Of a DNA stretch of 64,000 bases, positions 1 through 9,682 are shown piece by piece. The notes beneath the pieces were generated by a model. It was not told where the DNA came from. It made no database searches and worked only from the letters and a program-made list of their open reading frames with translations. Source of the stretch: Mycolicibacter algericus DSM 45454 (GTDB lineage Bacteria > Actinomycetota > Actinomycetes > Mycobacteriales > Mycobacteriaceae). Made by a program: the position numbers and the translations under genes. Within the stretch, counting starts at the first letter, position 1, and each line of letters opens with the position of its first letter. The stretch is taken from the NCBI RefSeq assembly GCF_002086455.1, contig NZ_MVHC01000006.1, positions 1-64,000 on the forward strand, read 5' to 3'.

Positions 1-312
1 TCTCACGGCATAGTGAAAACCACAGAGCCTCACGCGGAAACGCTGGCCCTACTTACACCACCCCACGGGGCGCGACCGGCGGGCTCCCGGGCAACCTGCC
101 GCTCTTGGGCACGCGCGATCCATCTCACCTGGCCACACCTCGACGGTCTCGCCGTCCCGTCGACGATGACCGGGGGCCGAAACATCGTGTTATGGAACAC
201 CGCCAGGGACTCACTGCCCGGCTCCCCTGCTTTTTCCCGCGCGTTGGCCGACCCGCTGGTGTGGTCGATAGCGCAGGCCGCCGCCGAACGCATCGGCTAC
301 CAGATCCATTAA
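1..312 (+). CDS. C-terminal fragment of a possible RES-domain protein (5' end outside window)
   Basis: The reading frame is open from the first base and ends at a TAA at 310-312, so the gene probably begins left of the window, although an in-frame GTG sits at 13. The visible tail contains ARAIHLTWPHLDGLAVPS, then GGRNIVLW, then a stretch ending ERIGYQIH. This resembles the C-terminal half of RES-domain proteins, a family that includes NAD-degrading toxins of RES-Xre modules and also non-toxin members. No partner antitoxin is visible on this side of the edge. The catalytic N-terminal residues are missing, so neither function nor integrity can be judged. It is convergent with the next gene, with 83 bases between them in which nothing is recognised. 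The family call is tentative. Confidence 0.4.
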   Translation, partial: SHGIVKTTEPHAETLALLTPPHGARPAGSRATCRSWARAIHLTWPHLDGLAVPSTMTGGRNIVLWNTARDSLPGSPAFSRALADPLVWSIAQAAAERIGYQIH

Positions 313-395
313 GACACTGGCCCAACCTTGTCGTGTATAGGCGGGCACAACGCCTCGTCGTTTCCCCGAGTTACGGAGGGCCGGGGCTACGCCCG

Positions 396-2129
396 CTACC
401 CCAGCACCTTGCCGTAGGTCTGCCGGCCCATCAGATAGGTCGCCTCGACCGCCACGTCACGCAACTCGGTCGGCGGGACACGCCGTGGGTTCTGCGACAG
501 CACCACCAGATCGGCGTACTTGCCGGCCTCCAGGCTGCCGATCTCGGTGTCCAGCCGCAGCTGCCAGGCGGCGTTCAGCGTCTGGGCCCGGATCGCGGCG
601 TCGACACCGATGCGCTGCTCGGGGGCCAGCACCCGGCCGCTGCCCTTGGCGATCCGGTTCACCGCGGTGGCGATATTGCCGAGCGGGTCGGGCGGGGTGA
701 CGGTGCCGTCGTTGTGAAACGACAACCGCAGTCCGGCGTCCAGCGCGGACCGGGCCGACATCCAATGCGCTCCGTGATCGGGACCGAACAGCTTATCCAC
801 CAATACATCTCCCCAGAAATAGATGTGTTCGATGAACATGCTCGGGGTGACGCCCAGCTGCGCGGCCCGGGCGAACTGATCGGGTCGCATGGCACCGACG
901 TGTTCGATCCGGGGACGCAGTGCCGGTGGCACGCGGGCCTGCTCGAAGGCGTCCAGCACGACGTCGATGGCGGCGTCGCCCTGCACGTGGCAGGACACCT
1001 GCCAGCGTTGGTCGATGAAGGCCGCCGTCAGCTGCTGGATCTGTTCGGGGCTGTAGTTCATGCCGCCGCGGTGGTCGCGGCCCAGCCCCATGCTCGCCGT
1101 CGTCGCGTTGGTCAGGTACGGGAACGTGGTGAAGATATTGCCCTGCCACGGTGACCCGTCGGCCCAGATCTTCATGCCGATCTTGTCGAACAGCACGTCG
1201 GCCCCGGCCCGCTTGCCCCGCCTGTTGTCAGAGTCGTCGGCAAGCTCAGGCGTACCGATCTCGTAGGCGCGGACCCGGATCGCGCAGTCGGCCTGCTGGG
1301 CGAGCTTGCCGAACACCTCGGACTGGCTACGCGCATCGTAGGAGTGCTCGGTGGCGGTCGCGATGCCCGCGCGGGCGAGCTGAGCGTACGCCCAGCGCAG
1401 GTTGTCGCCGGCGTTGGCCATGATCGCCCCGGAGAACGGCGCGGTGAGCGCCAACAGCGCCGCAGCCTCGCGCACCTCGCCGGTCAGCTGGCCGTCGGGT
1501 CCGCGCAGGTACCGGGCGCCGGGCGGGTTGGGCGTGGTCTTGGTGATGCCAGCCGCGGCGAACGCGGCGGTGTTGCCATAGCCGGCGTGACCGCTGTTGG
1601 TGATGATCACCACGGGGTTCTGCGGTGCCAGCCGGTCCAGCTCGGTGCGGGTGAACGACTGCAGCCCGGTCTGCAGCAGCGGGTCGACACCGTTGAGCAG
1701 GATCGGCTGGCCCTTCGGCGTGTCGGCCACGGCCTCGGTCAGCTTCGCGAACACGCCGCCGGCAGTCGAGACCGTGAACGGACGCACATCGATGGCCGGC
1801 GGGGCCAGCGTGGTGCCCATTTCGAACGGGTGACCGTGTGGCTCCACGAACGCCGGCAGCAACGCCCGCCCGCGCAGGTCCACCACGGTGGTCTCTGATC
1901 CCCGCAGCCGCAGCACCTCCTCGGCGGTGCCGACCATACTGATCCGGGCGCCGGTGACCGCCAGCGCTTCGACTTCGGGACGCCCGGGCGTCACGGTCAC
2001 GACCGGGCCGCCGATGAAGATGGTGTCGGCCCCGGGTCCCCGGGATCCGCAGCCGGCCAGCCCGCCCACCGCCGTACCGGCCGCGGCGGCCGCCATGCCG
2101 ACCATGAACCGTCGCCTGCTCGTCGTCAC
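396..2129 (-). CDS. Tat-exported lipoprotein amidohydrolase (YtcJ-like, amidohydrolase family 3)
   Basis: Predicted metal-dependent hydrolase of 577 residues. The N-terminus carries a twin-arginine motif (SRRRFM, residues 4-9), a hydrophobic stretch and a lipobox LAGC ending near residue 27. This predicts export by Tat and lipid anchoring outside the membrane. The enzyme body has the amidohydrolase metal motif HGH (98-100), a central CHVQGDAA segment, an RIEHVG segment with a further histidine ligand, and FHNDGT towards the end with the expected catalytic aspartate. The C-terminus (AGKYADLVVLS) is the usual closing beta-sandwich of the superfamily. Relatives act on amide or N-acyl bonds. The substrate here cannot be predicted. 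It lies downstream of the MBL-fold gene on the same strand with a 112 bp gap, so it may be transcribed separately. Confidence 0.8.
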   Translation of the reverse strand: MTTSRRRFMVGMAAAAAGTAVGGLAGCGSRGPGADTIFIGGPVVTVTPGRPEVEALAVTGARISMVGTAEEVLRLRGSETTVVDLRGRALLPAFVEPHGHPFEMGTTLAPPAIDVRPFTVSTAGGVFAKLTEAVADTPKGQPILLNGVDPLLQTGLQSFTRTELDRLAPQNPVVIITNSGHAGYGNTAAFAAAGITKTTPNPPGARYLRGPDGQLTGEVREAAALLALTAPFSGAIMANAGDNLRWAYAQLARAGIATATEHSYDARSQSEVFGKLAQQADCAIRVRAYEIGTPELADDSDNRRGKRAGADVLFDKIGMKIWADGSPWQGNIFTTFPYLTNATTASMGLGRDHRGGMNYSPEQIQQLTAAFIDQRWQVSCHVQGDAAIDVVLDAFEQARVPPALRPRIEHVGAMRPDQFARAAQLGVTPSMFIEHIYFWGDVLVDKLFGPDHGAHWMSARSALDAGLRLSFHNDGTVTPPDPLGNIATAVNRIAKGSGRVLAPEQRIGVDAAIRAQTLNAAWQLRLDTEIGSLEAGKYADLVVLSQNPRRVPPTELRDVAVEATYLMGRQTYGKVLG

Positions 2130-2241
2130 CCTGTCCGCTCTTCCCAGTCGCAGTCGACCGCCGCCAAAGGCCTTACGCGGTTCACGCGACGAGTATGGCA
2201 GCGACCATCACGCGCCCGCCCAGCCACCCGTGGCTCCGGCA

Positions 2242-3054
2242 TCAGGTCAAATCGTCGTGATCGCCGCGCACCCAGGCGGCATGCCGGTCGGCGGAGAATC
2301 GGATCGCTGCCGCGCCGTCGGCGTCGATGACGTTGTCCAAGAGGCCGTATATCCGGTCGAATCGCAGCTCGGCCAAGGTGCCGGCCATCCGCTGCACAAC
2401 GGCGGCCGACAGCGGGATCCGGTTCGGATAGCTTCGCAGGAAGGCCACCGTGCGCCGGTCCGGGTTCGGGAAGACGGTGTCGCCGACCAGCAGCACGCCA
2501 CGGCCGTCGGCGCCGTCATCCCAGCAGGCCACCGCGCTGCCGGGAAAGTGGCCGCCCACCTGCACCACCGTCAGCCCGGCCGCCGGCTGCAACCGGTCCG
2601 ACCAGTAGCGGATCACCGGATCGGGCCGCATCACCCATTGCGCGTCGGCGGCATTGACGTATACCGGCACCCCACCGAGGCGGTGGCTCCACTGCACCTG
2701 CGCGCCGAACATGTGCGGGTGACTCGCGACGATCGCGGCGACCGGGCCGTGCTCGGTCACCGCGGCCACCGCGGCATCGTCGAGGAAACCCGAGGGATCC
2801 CACAACACATTGCCGTCACAGGTGCACACCAGCTTGCCCAGTTGGCCGATGCCCAGCGGTGGCGTGCTGCCGATCGCGATCAGGCCGGGTTCGAGGACGG
2901 CGACGGTGGATCGAACCCCCTCGCCGGCCAGCTCCTCAAGCGTCGCCCACCGCTGACCGTCGGCCGGCACCCATTGCCGCTCGTCGGCGCAGATGGCACA
3001 GACCTCCGGCGTCGCGGCATGCTCGACACCGCAGGTCCGGCACAGCCAGAACAC
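2242..3054 (-). CDS. MBL-fold protein with N-terminal zinc ribbon
   Basis: Protein of 270 residues. The first 25 residues hold two CxxC pairs (CRTC and CAIC), which look like a rubredoxin-type zinc or iron knuckle. The rest resembles a metallo-beta-lactamase fold: SHPHMFG where HxHxDH is expected, then GGHFPGSAV with a later histidine, then GDTVF with an aspartate. The first motif keeps HxH but lacks the following DH, so the metal site is reduced relative to canonical hydrolases. It starts only 10 bp after the sufT stop on the same strand, so it is probably the last gene of the suf transcript. The knuckle and operon position suggest a metal- or redox-related role, which is inference. The substrate is unknown. 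Confidence 0.65.
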   Translation of the reverse strand: MFWLCRTCGVEHAATPEVCAICADERQWVPADGQRWATLEELAGEGVRSTVAVLEPGLIAIGSTPPLGIGQLGKLVCTCDGNVLWDPSGFLDDAAVAAVTEHGPVAAIVASHPHMFGAQVQWSHRLGGVPVYVNAADAQWVMRPDPVIRYWSDRLQPAAGLTVVQVGGHFPGSAVACWDDGADGRGVLLVGDTVFPNPDRRTVAFLRSYPNRIPLSAAVVQRMAGTLAELRFDRIYGLLDNVIDADGAAAIRFSADRHAAWVRGDHDDLT

Positions 3055-3064
3055 GTGGCAGTGC

Positions 3065-3406
3065 TCAGACGGTAAAGCCGACGGCGCGCATCATCTCGCG
3101 GCCCTCGTCGGTGATCTTGTCCGGACCCCAGGCCGGCTCCCAGACCCAGCTGAGGTCCAGCTTTTTCACCAGCCCCGCACCCACGGTCGCGTTCTCCACC
3201 TGCTCGGCGATCATGTCCTGCAGCGGGCAGGCCGGCGAGGTGAGCGTCATGGTCACCACCGCGGCGGCACCTTCCTCGTCCTGCCGGATCGACAAGTCAT
3301 AGACCAGCCCCAGGTCCATGACGTTGATGCCGATCTCGGGGTCGATGACGTCGTGCATCGACTCTTCGACCTCGGCGAGTAGCTCGTCCGGTCCGGTTTC
3401 GCTCAT
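3065..3406 (-). CDS. sufT: SufT-like MIP18/DUF59 metal-sulfur cluster assembly factor
   Basis: Protein of 113 residues of the MIP18/DUF59 family, corresponding to M. tuberculosis Rv1466. It has the signature DPEIGINVMDLGLVYD (residues 22-37) and the single conserved cysteine in TSPACPLQD (C60). Family members assist maturation of Fe-S proteins or cluster transfer to targets. It sits 30 bp downstream of sufU at the end of the suf operon, which supports an accessory role in this cytoplasmic pathway. Length is typical and no residue appears to be missing. Confidence 0.88.
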   Translation of the reverse strand: MSETGPDELLAEVEESMHDVIDPEIGINVMDLGLVYDLSIRQDEEGAAAVVTMTLTSPACPLQDMIAEQVENATVGAGLVKKLDLSWVWEPAWGPDKITDEGREMMRAVGFTV

Positions 3407-3436
3407 TGCTTCATCTCCTGGATTGTCGCCACTGGC

Positions 3437-3901
3437 TCATGCCAGCGTGTTTTCTTCCATCTTGGCGAGCGCCTGCGCCAACGCGTCTTTGAACGCCATC
3501 CAGCCCAGCAGCGCGCACTTGACCCGCGCCGGGTACTTGGCCACCCCGGCGAAGGCGACGCCGTCGCCGAGCACTTCCTCGTCGCCGGCCACGGTCCCCC
3601 GCGACGAGATCATCTCGTGGAACGCGTCGAACTTCGTCAACGCTTGGGGCACAGTCAATCCGATCACCTCGGAGGCCAGCACCGAGGTGGCCGCCTGCGA
3701 GATCGAGCAGCCCTGGCCGTCATAGGAGACGTCGGCGATCCGCTCGCCGTCATCGGAGACCGCCACCCGCAAGGTCAATTCGTCGCCGCACGTCGGGTTG
3801 ACGTGGTACACCTCGGCCCCGTACGGCTCCCGCAGCCCGCGGTGCTGCGGATGCTTGTAGTGATCGAGGATCACTTCCTGATAGAACTGCTCCAGACGCA
3901 T
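3437..3901 (-). CDS. sufU: SufU zinc-dependent sulfur transfer protein
   Basis: Protein of 154 residues matching SufU/IscU-like proteins (Rv1465 in M. tuberculosis). The expected zinc ligands are present: C38 and D40 in PTCGDE, C65 in GQGCSIS and C129 in VKCALL. In Gram-positive SUF systems SufU takes persulfide sulfur from the SufS cysteine by zinc-ligand exchange and passes it to the SufBCD scaffold. The gene lies 4 bp downstream of the sufS stop, so the two products are likely made in step. It has the insertion between the second and third cysteine regions that separates SufU from classical IscU. Confidence 0.92.
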   Translation of the reverse strand: MRLEQFYQEVILDHYKHPQHRGLREPYGAEVYHVNPTCGDELTLRVAVSDDGERIADVSYDGQGCSISQAATSVLASEVIGLTVPQALTKFDAFHEMISSRGTVAGDEEVLGDGVAFAGVAKYPARVKCALLGWMAFKDALAQALAKMEENTLA

Positions 3902-3905
3902 CCGG

Positions 3906-5980
<2,075 letters not shown>

Positions 5981-6004
5981 TGCTGTTTGGTGTCCTTTAA
6001 GTCG

Positions 6005-7198
6005 TTACTTGTTCTCGGTGATGGCGAGTTCGCGCTCGACGGCCTCGGTGAGGCGTTCTTGGACGGACGGAACCGGGATCTTGGAGATGATCTCGCCGAA
6101 GAAACCGCGCACGATCAGGCGCCGGGCCTGATCCTCGGGGATGCCACGCGACTGCAGATAGAACAGCTGCAGGTCATCGAACCGGCCGGTCGCGCTGGCG
6201 TGGCCGGCCTGCACGATCTCGCCGGTCTCGATCTCCAGGTTCGGGATCGAGTCCGCGCGAGCGCCGTCGGCCAGCACCAGGTTGCGGTTCACCTCGAAAC
6301 TGTCTGTTCCCACACCGGTTGCCCGGATCAGCACATCTCCGACCCAAACGGTGCGGGCGTCCGGAAGAGACGAACCCGCCTCGCCCTGCAATGCGCCCTT
6401 GTAGAGCACATTGGAACGACAGTTGGGCTGGCTGTGGTCGACCAGCAGCCGTGATTCCAGGTGCTGACCGTCGTCGGCGAAGTACAGGCCGAGCAGCTCG
6501 GCGTCACCACCGGGGCCGTCGTAGCGGACCCGCCCGGTCAGCCGCACCAGTTCGCCGCCCAGCTGGATTGCGCTGTGACGCAACACCGCATCCTTGCCCA
6601 GCACCGCGTGGTGCATGGTGACGTGCACCAGGTCGGCATCCGGATCGACGATCCACACCACCGTCAGCTGCGCGGCGTCGCCGACAACGATTTCGACGTT
6701 GTCAGCGTAGCTTCCGCTGCCCCGCACGTCGATCACGACCGTGGCCCGCGACAGTTCCTCGGCGCGCAGCTGCAGATGGCCGTAGGCCGTCGACCCCTCA
6801 CCGGGACCGGTGATGGTGATCGTGATCGGCTCCTCGACGACGGCTTCCTTGGGAACGGTGAGGACCGTCGCCTCCTGGAACGCCGAGAAGGCCTGGGCGG
6901 CAACACGATCAGCGGGGACACCCGCGGCACCGAGCCGGTCGTCGCCGCGCGCGACGGTCTCGACGCGCACCGCCGCGTCCGCGGTGACGGCGATGGCCGC
7001 CGATGCGTCGGCCACCGCCGAACCGTCGTGCAGGCCGCGCAGCCGGCGCAGCGGGGTGAACCGCCAGATCTCGTCGCGGCCGTGCGGCACCTCAAAGGCG
7101 TCCACGTCGAACGAGGTGAACTGCTCCCCTTTGTTGATGCCTTCGGCGGCCTCGGTCAGGTTGGTCGGCGAGGCCGGCCGCAGGTCAGTCGAAGCCAC
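6005..7198 (-). CDS. sufD: SufD Fe-S scaffold subunit
   Basis: SufD of 397 residues (Rv1462), the partner of SufB in the SufBC2D scaffold. The C-terminal beta-helix region carries family segments such as LESRLLVDHSQPNC, VLYKGALQGEA and FYLQSRGIPEDQARRLI. The start is a GTG whose first base is the last base of the sufB stop codon (TAGTG), so translation is coupled to sufB. SufD lacks a flavin or nucleotide site of its own. Complete in length. Confidence 0.94.
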   Translation of the reverse strand: MASTDLRPASPTNLTEAAEGINKGEQFTSFDVDAFEVPHGRDEIWRFTPLRRLRGLHDGSAVADASAAIAVTADAAVRVETVARGDDRLGAAGVPADRVAAQAFSAFQEATVLTVPKEAVVEEPITITITGPGEGSTAYGHLQLRAEELSRATVVIDVRGSGSYADNVEIVVGDAAQLTVVWIVDPDADLVHVTMHHAVLGKDAVLRHSAIQLGGELVRLTGRVRYDGPGGDAELLGLYFADDGQHLESRLLVDHSQPNCRSNVLYKGALQGEAGSSLPDARTVWVGDVLIRATGVGTDSFEVNRNLVLADGARADSIPNLEIETGEIVQAGHASATGRFDDLQLFYLQSRGIPEDQARRLIVRGFFGEIISKIPVPSVQERLTEAVERELAITENK

Positions 7199-8643
7199 TA
7201 GCCCACCGAGCCTTCCATCTGCAGCTGGATCAGCTTGTTGAGTTCCAGCGCGTATTCCATCGGCAGTTCCTTGGCGATCGGCTCGACGAAGCCGCGCACC
7301 ACCATCGCCATCGCCTCGTCCTCGGTCAGGCCGCGGCTCATCAGGTAGAACAACTGGTTCTCACTGACCTTCGACACGGTGGCCTCGTGGCCCACGGTGA
7401 CGTCGTCCTCGCGGATGTCGACGTAGGGGTAGGTGTCGCTGCGGCTGACGTCGTCGACCAGCAGCGCGTCGCATTTCACGCTCGACTTCGCCCCCTGAGC
7501 GCCCTTGTGGATCTCCACCAGGCCCCGGTAGGAGGATCGGCCGCCGCTGCGCGCCACCGACTTGGAGACGATGTTGGACGAGGTGTGGGGTGCCAGGTGC
7601 AGCATCTTGGCGCCGGTGTCCTGGTGCTGGTCCTCACCGGCGAACGCCACCGAGAGCACCTCGCCCTTGGCGTGCTCACCGGTCATCCACACCGCCGGGT
7701 ACTTCATGGTGACCTTGGAGCCGATGTTGCCGTCGACCCACTCCATGGTGGCGCCCTCTTCGGCCCGCGCCCGCTTGGTGACCAGGTTGTAGACGTTGAC
7801 CGACCAGTTCTGGATGGTGGTGTAGCGGCATCGGCCGCGCGGCTTGACGATGATCTCCACCACCGCCGAGTGCAGCGAGTCACTCGAGTACACCGGGGCG
7901 GTGCAGCCCTCGATGTAGTGCACGTAGGCGTCCTCGTCGACGATGATCAGGGTGCGCTCGAACTGGCCCATGTTCTCGGTGTTGATCCGGAAGTAGGCCT
8001 GCAGCGGGATGTCGACGTGCACACCCTTCGGCACGTAGATGAACGAGCCGCCGCTCCACACCGCGGTGTTCAGCGCCGAGAACTTGTTGTCGCCGGCCGG
8101 GATGACGGTGGCGAAGTACTCCCGGAACAGCTCCTCGTGCTCCCGCAGCGCGGTGTCGGTGTCCAGGAAGACCACGCCCTGGGCCTCCAGGTCCTCGCGG
8201 ATCTTGTGGTAGACCACCTCGGATTCGTACTGGGCCGCGACCCCGCCGATGTAGCGCTGCTTCTCGGCCTCCGGGATGCCCAGCCGGTCGTAGGTGTTGC
8301 GGATGTCCTCGGGCAGGTCATCCCAGGTCTGGGCCTGCTTCTCGGTGGACCGGACGAAGTACTTGATGTTGTCGAAGTCGATGCCGGACAGATCCGAGCC
8401 CCAGTTGGGCATCGGCTTCTTCATGAATGTGCGGTAGGCGCGCAACCGGGCCTCGAGCATCCACTCCGGCTCGTTCTTCTTCGCCGAGATGTCGCGGACC
8501 ACATCCTCGGACAGGCCACGCTGCGCGGCGGCACCGGCGGCATCGGTGTCGGCCCAACCGTATTCGTACCGGCCCAGCGACGCGATCGTCTCTTCCTGGG
8601 TGGGCTCGGCCGCTGCTGCGGTGGCCTCCGGTGTGAGTGTCAT
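7198..8643 (-). CDS. sufB: SufB Fe-S scaffold protein, intein-free
   Basis: SufB of 481 residues (Rv1461), the scaffold on which SUF clusters are assembled. Typical segments include [15 protein letters not shown], the [10 protein letters not shown] cysteine segment, [15 protein letters not shown] and [13 protein letters not shown] near the end. M. tuberculosis sufB is interrupted by a protein-splicing intein. Here the reading frame is uninterrupted and of normal extein length, with no Hint-type blocks. It is followed directly by sufD through a one-base overlap. It starts 67 bp downstream of the sufR stop, leaving room for a second promoter, though none stands out. Confidence 0.95.
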   Translation of the reverse strand: MTLTPEATAAAAEPTQEETIASLGRYEYGWADTDAAGAAAQRGLSEDVVRDISAKKNEPEWMLEARLRAYRTFMKKPMPNWGSDLSGIDFDNIKYFVRSTEKQAQTWDDLPEDIRNTYDRLGIPEAEKQRYIGGVAAQYESEVVYHKIREDLEAQGVVFLDTDTALREHEELFREYFATVIPAGDNKFSALNTAVWSGGSFIYVPKGVHVDIPLQAYFRINTENMGQFERTLIIVDEDAYVHYIEGCTAPVYSSDSLHSAVVEIIVKPRGRCRYTTIQNWSVNVYNLVTKRARAEEGATMEWVDGNIGSKVTMKYPAVWMTGEHAKGEVLSVAFAGEDQHQDTGAKMLHLAPHTSSNIVSKSVARSGGRSSYRGLVEIHKGAQGAKSSVKCDALLVDDVSRSDTYPYVDIREDDVTVGHEATVSKVSENQLFYLMSRGLTEDEAMAMVVRGFVEPIAKELPMEYALELNKLIQLQMEGSVG

Positions 8644-8710
8644 GGTGACGCCCCTTCAGTGCTCGTGATGGCTTCGGCGCAGGCTCCGCGCCGAAGGTCG
8701 ATCGGTGCTG

Positions 8711-9553
8711 TTATTGCTTTTTTGCGGCGGTGCCGGCCCGGCCGGCTTTGGTGGTTTTGCCGACCCTGGCGGACTTGGCGCTCTTGATGGTCAGGGGTAC
8801 GTGGGTGGTGCAGACGTACCCGCCGTCGGCGATGGTCGCCAACCGCTGCACGTGGGTGCCCAGCACCTCGGCCATCGCCTGCCGCTCGGCGCGGCATAGC
8901 TCCGGGAACTCTTTGGCGACGTTGGCCACCGGGCAATGATGCTGCAGGATCTGCACCCCCGGGACACCGCCGTCCACCCGCGCGGTGCTGGCGGCGTAGC
9001 CGGCCTCGGTCAGCGCCGCGGCGATGCGTTCGGCGGTCGCCTCGAGATCCCCGTCGGTGGCGGAGTCGCCCTCGGCGGCCACGGCCGCGACCTCGGACAG
9101 AATGCTGTCGATGCGCTGCCGGGCGAAGGCCACCACCGCATCCTCGCCGCCGATCTCGCGCAGCTGACGCATCGCCGCCACGGCGAGGTCGTCATAGCGG
9201 TGCCCGAGCTTGCCCCGGCCGGCGTCGGTGAGCTGGTACCGCTTGGCCGGCCTGCCGCGACCCACCTGCTGCCAGGCCGCCGGCGCATGCGCCTCGGCGT
9301 CGCCCAGCTCGATCAGCGCGTCGAGGTGGCGCCGCACGCCGGCTGCCGACAAGCCCAGCCGAGCGCCGATGTCACCGGCGGTGATCGAACCGGACTCCAT
9401 CAGCAGGCGCACCACCGCCTGGCGGGTGCGGCCCTCGGACGAATCATGGCTGCCGGCGAACTCGGCGGCCGGTTGAGGCGCAGCCGAAACCGCACCGCCG
9501 GGGCGCTGCCCGGCGGTTTGGGATGCGGCGTTGGCCTCAGCCTTGAATTTCAC
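8711..9553 (-). CDS. sufR: SufR transcriptional repressor of the suf operon
   Basis: DeoR/ArsR-like winged-helix regulator of 280 residues (Rv1460). The HTH lies in SITAGDIGARLGLSAAGVRR. The C-terminal sensory part has cysteines in QHHCPVANVAKEFPELC and a later YVCTTHVP, as expected for Fe-S cluster binding. The C-terminus is a lysine- and alanine-rich tail. The GTG at 9553 is chosen over an upstream in-frame TTG because a -10-like CACACT lies 6 nt before it and a SufR-type operator covers it. The protein is first in the operon and is known in mycobacteria as an autorepressor that senses cluster status and nitric oxide. Confidence 0.92.
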   Translation of the reverse strand: MKFKAEANAASQTAGQRPGGAVSAAPQPAAEFAGSHDSSEGRTRQAVVRLLMESGSITAGDIGARLGLSAAGVRRHLDALIELGDAEAHAPAAWQQVGRGRPAKRYQLTDAGRGKLGHRYDDLAVAAMRQLREIGGEDAVVAFARQRIDSILSEVAAVAAEGDSATDGDLEATAERIAAALTEAGYAASTARVDGGVPGVQILQHHCPVANVAKEFPELCRAERQAMAEVLGTHVQRLATIADGGYVCTTHVPLTIKSAKSARVGKTTKAGRAGTAAKKQ

Positions 9554-9564
9554 AACACCAGTGT
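9550..9564 (-). promoter_or_regulatory. SufR operator overlapping the sufR start codon
   Basis: Read on the minus strand, the 15 bases are ACACT, GGTGT, TGTGA, that is ACACT-N5-TGTGA. This is the form I recall for the mycobacterial SufR site. The right half contains the GTG start codon of sufR (9553-9551). The hexamer CACACT, 6 nt before that GTG, can serve as a -10 element, which suggests a leaderless transcript whose start is blocked when SufR is bound. The pattern is seen directly. The occupancy and the leaderless reading are inference. Confidence 0.7.
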
Positions 9565-9670
9565 GACGCAATTCGGCGGCCAGGTCCAGAAAGGGTTACC
9601 TCAGTTCGGCACGAATCGATGGTAACGCTGGTCACAGCGCGCTCCTGCCGGTCGCCGCACCGTGGGCCGT

Positions 9671-9676
9671 TACGCT
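9671..9676 (+). promoter_or_regulatory. Probable leaderless -10 element of mptB
   Basis: The hexamer TACGCT fits the actinobacterial TANNNT -10 pattern and lies 6 nt before the mptB ATG at 9683. No purine-rich ribosome binding site precedes the ATG at normal spacing. A leaderless transcript is therefore likely. The sufR promoter is divergent from it about 110 bp away. Confidence 0.45.
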
Positions 9677-9682
9677 GCTGGG

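Noticed and set aside
105..1154. Long plus-strand frame across the amidohydrolase gene
   Set aside because: It is antisense to the amidohydrolase and has the arginine-rich composition of a high-GC shadow frame.
7198..8643. Intein inside sufB
   Set aside because: The frame has normal extein length and no splicing motifs.
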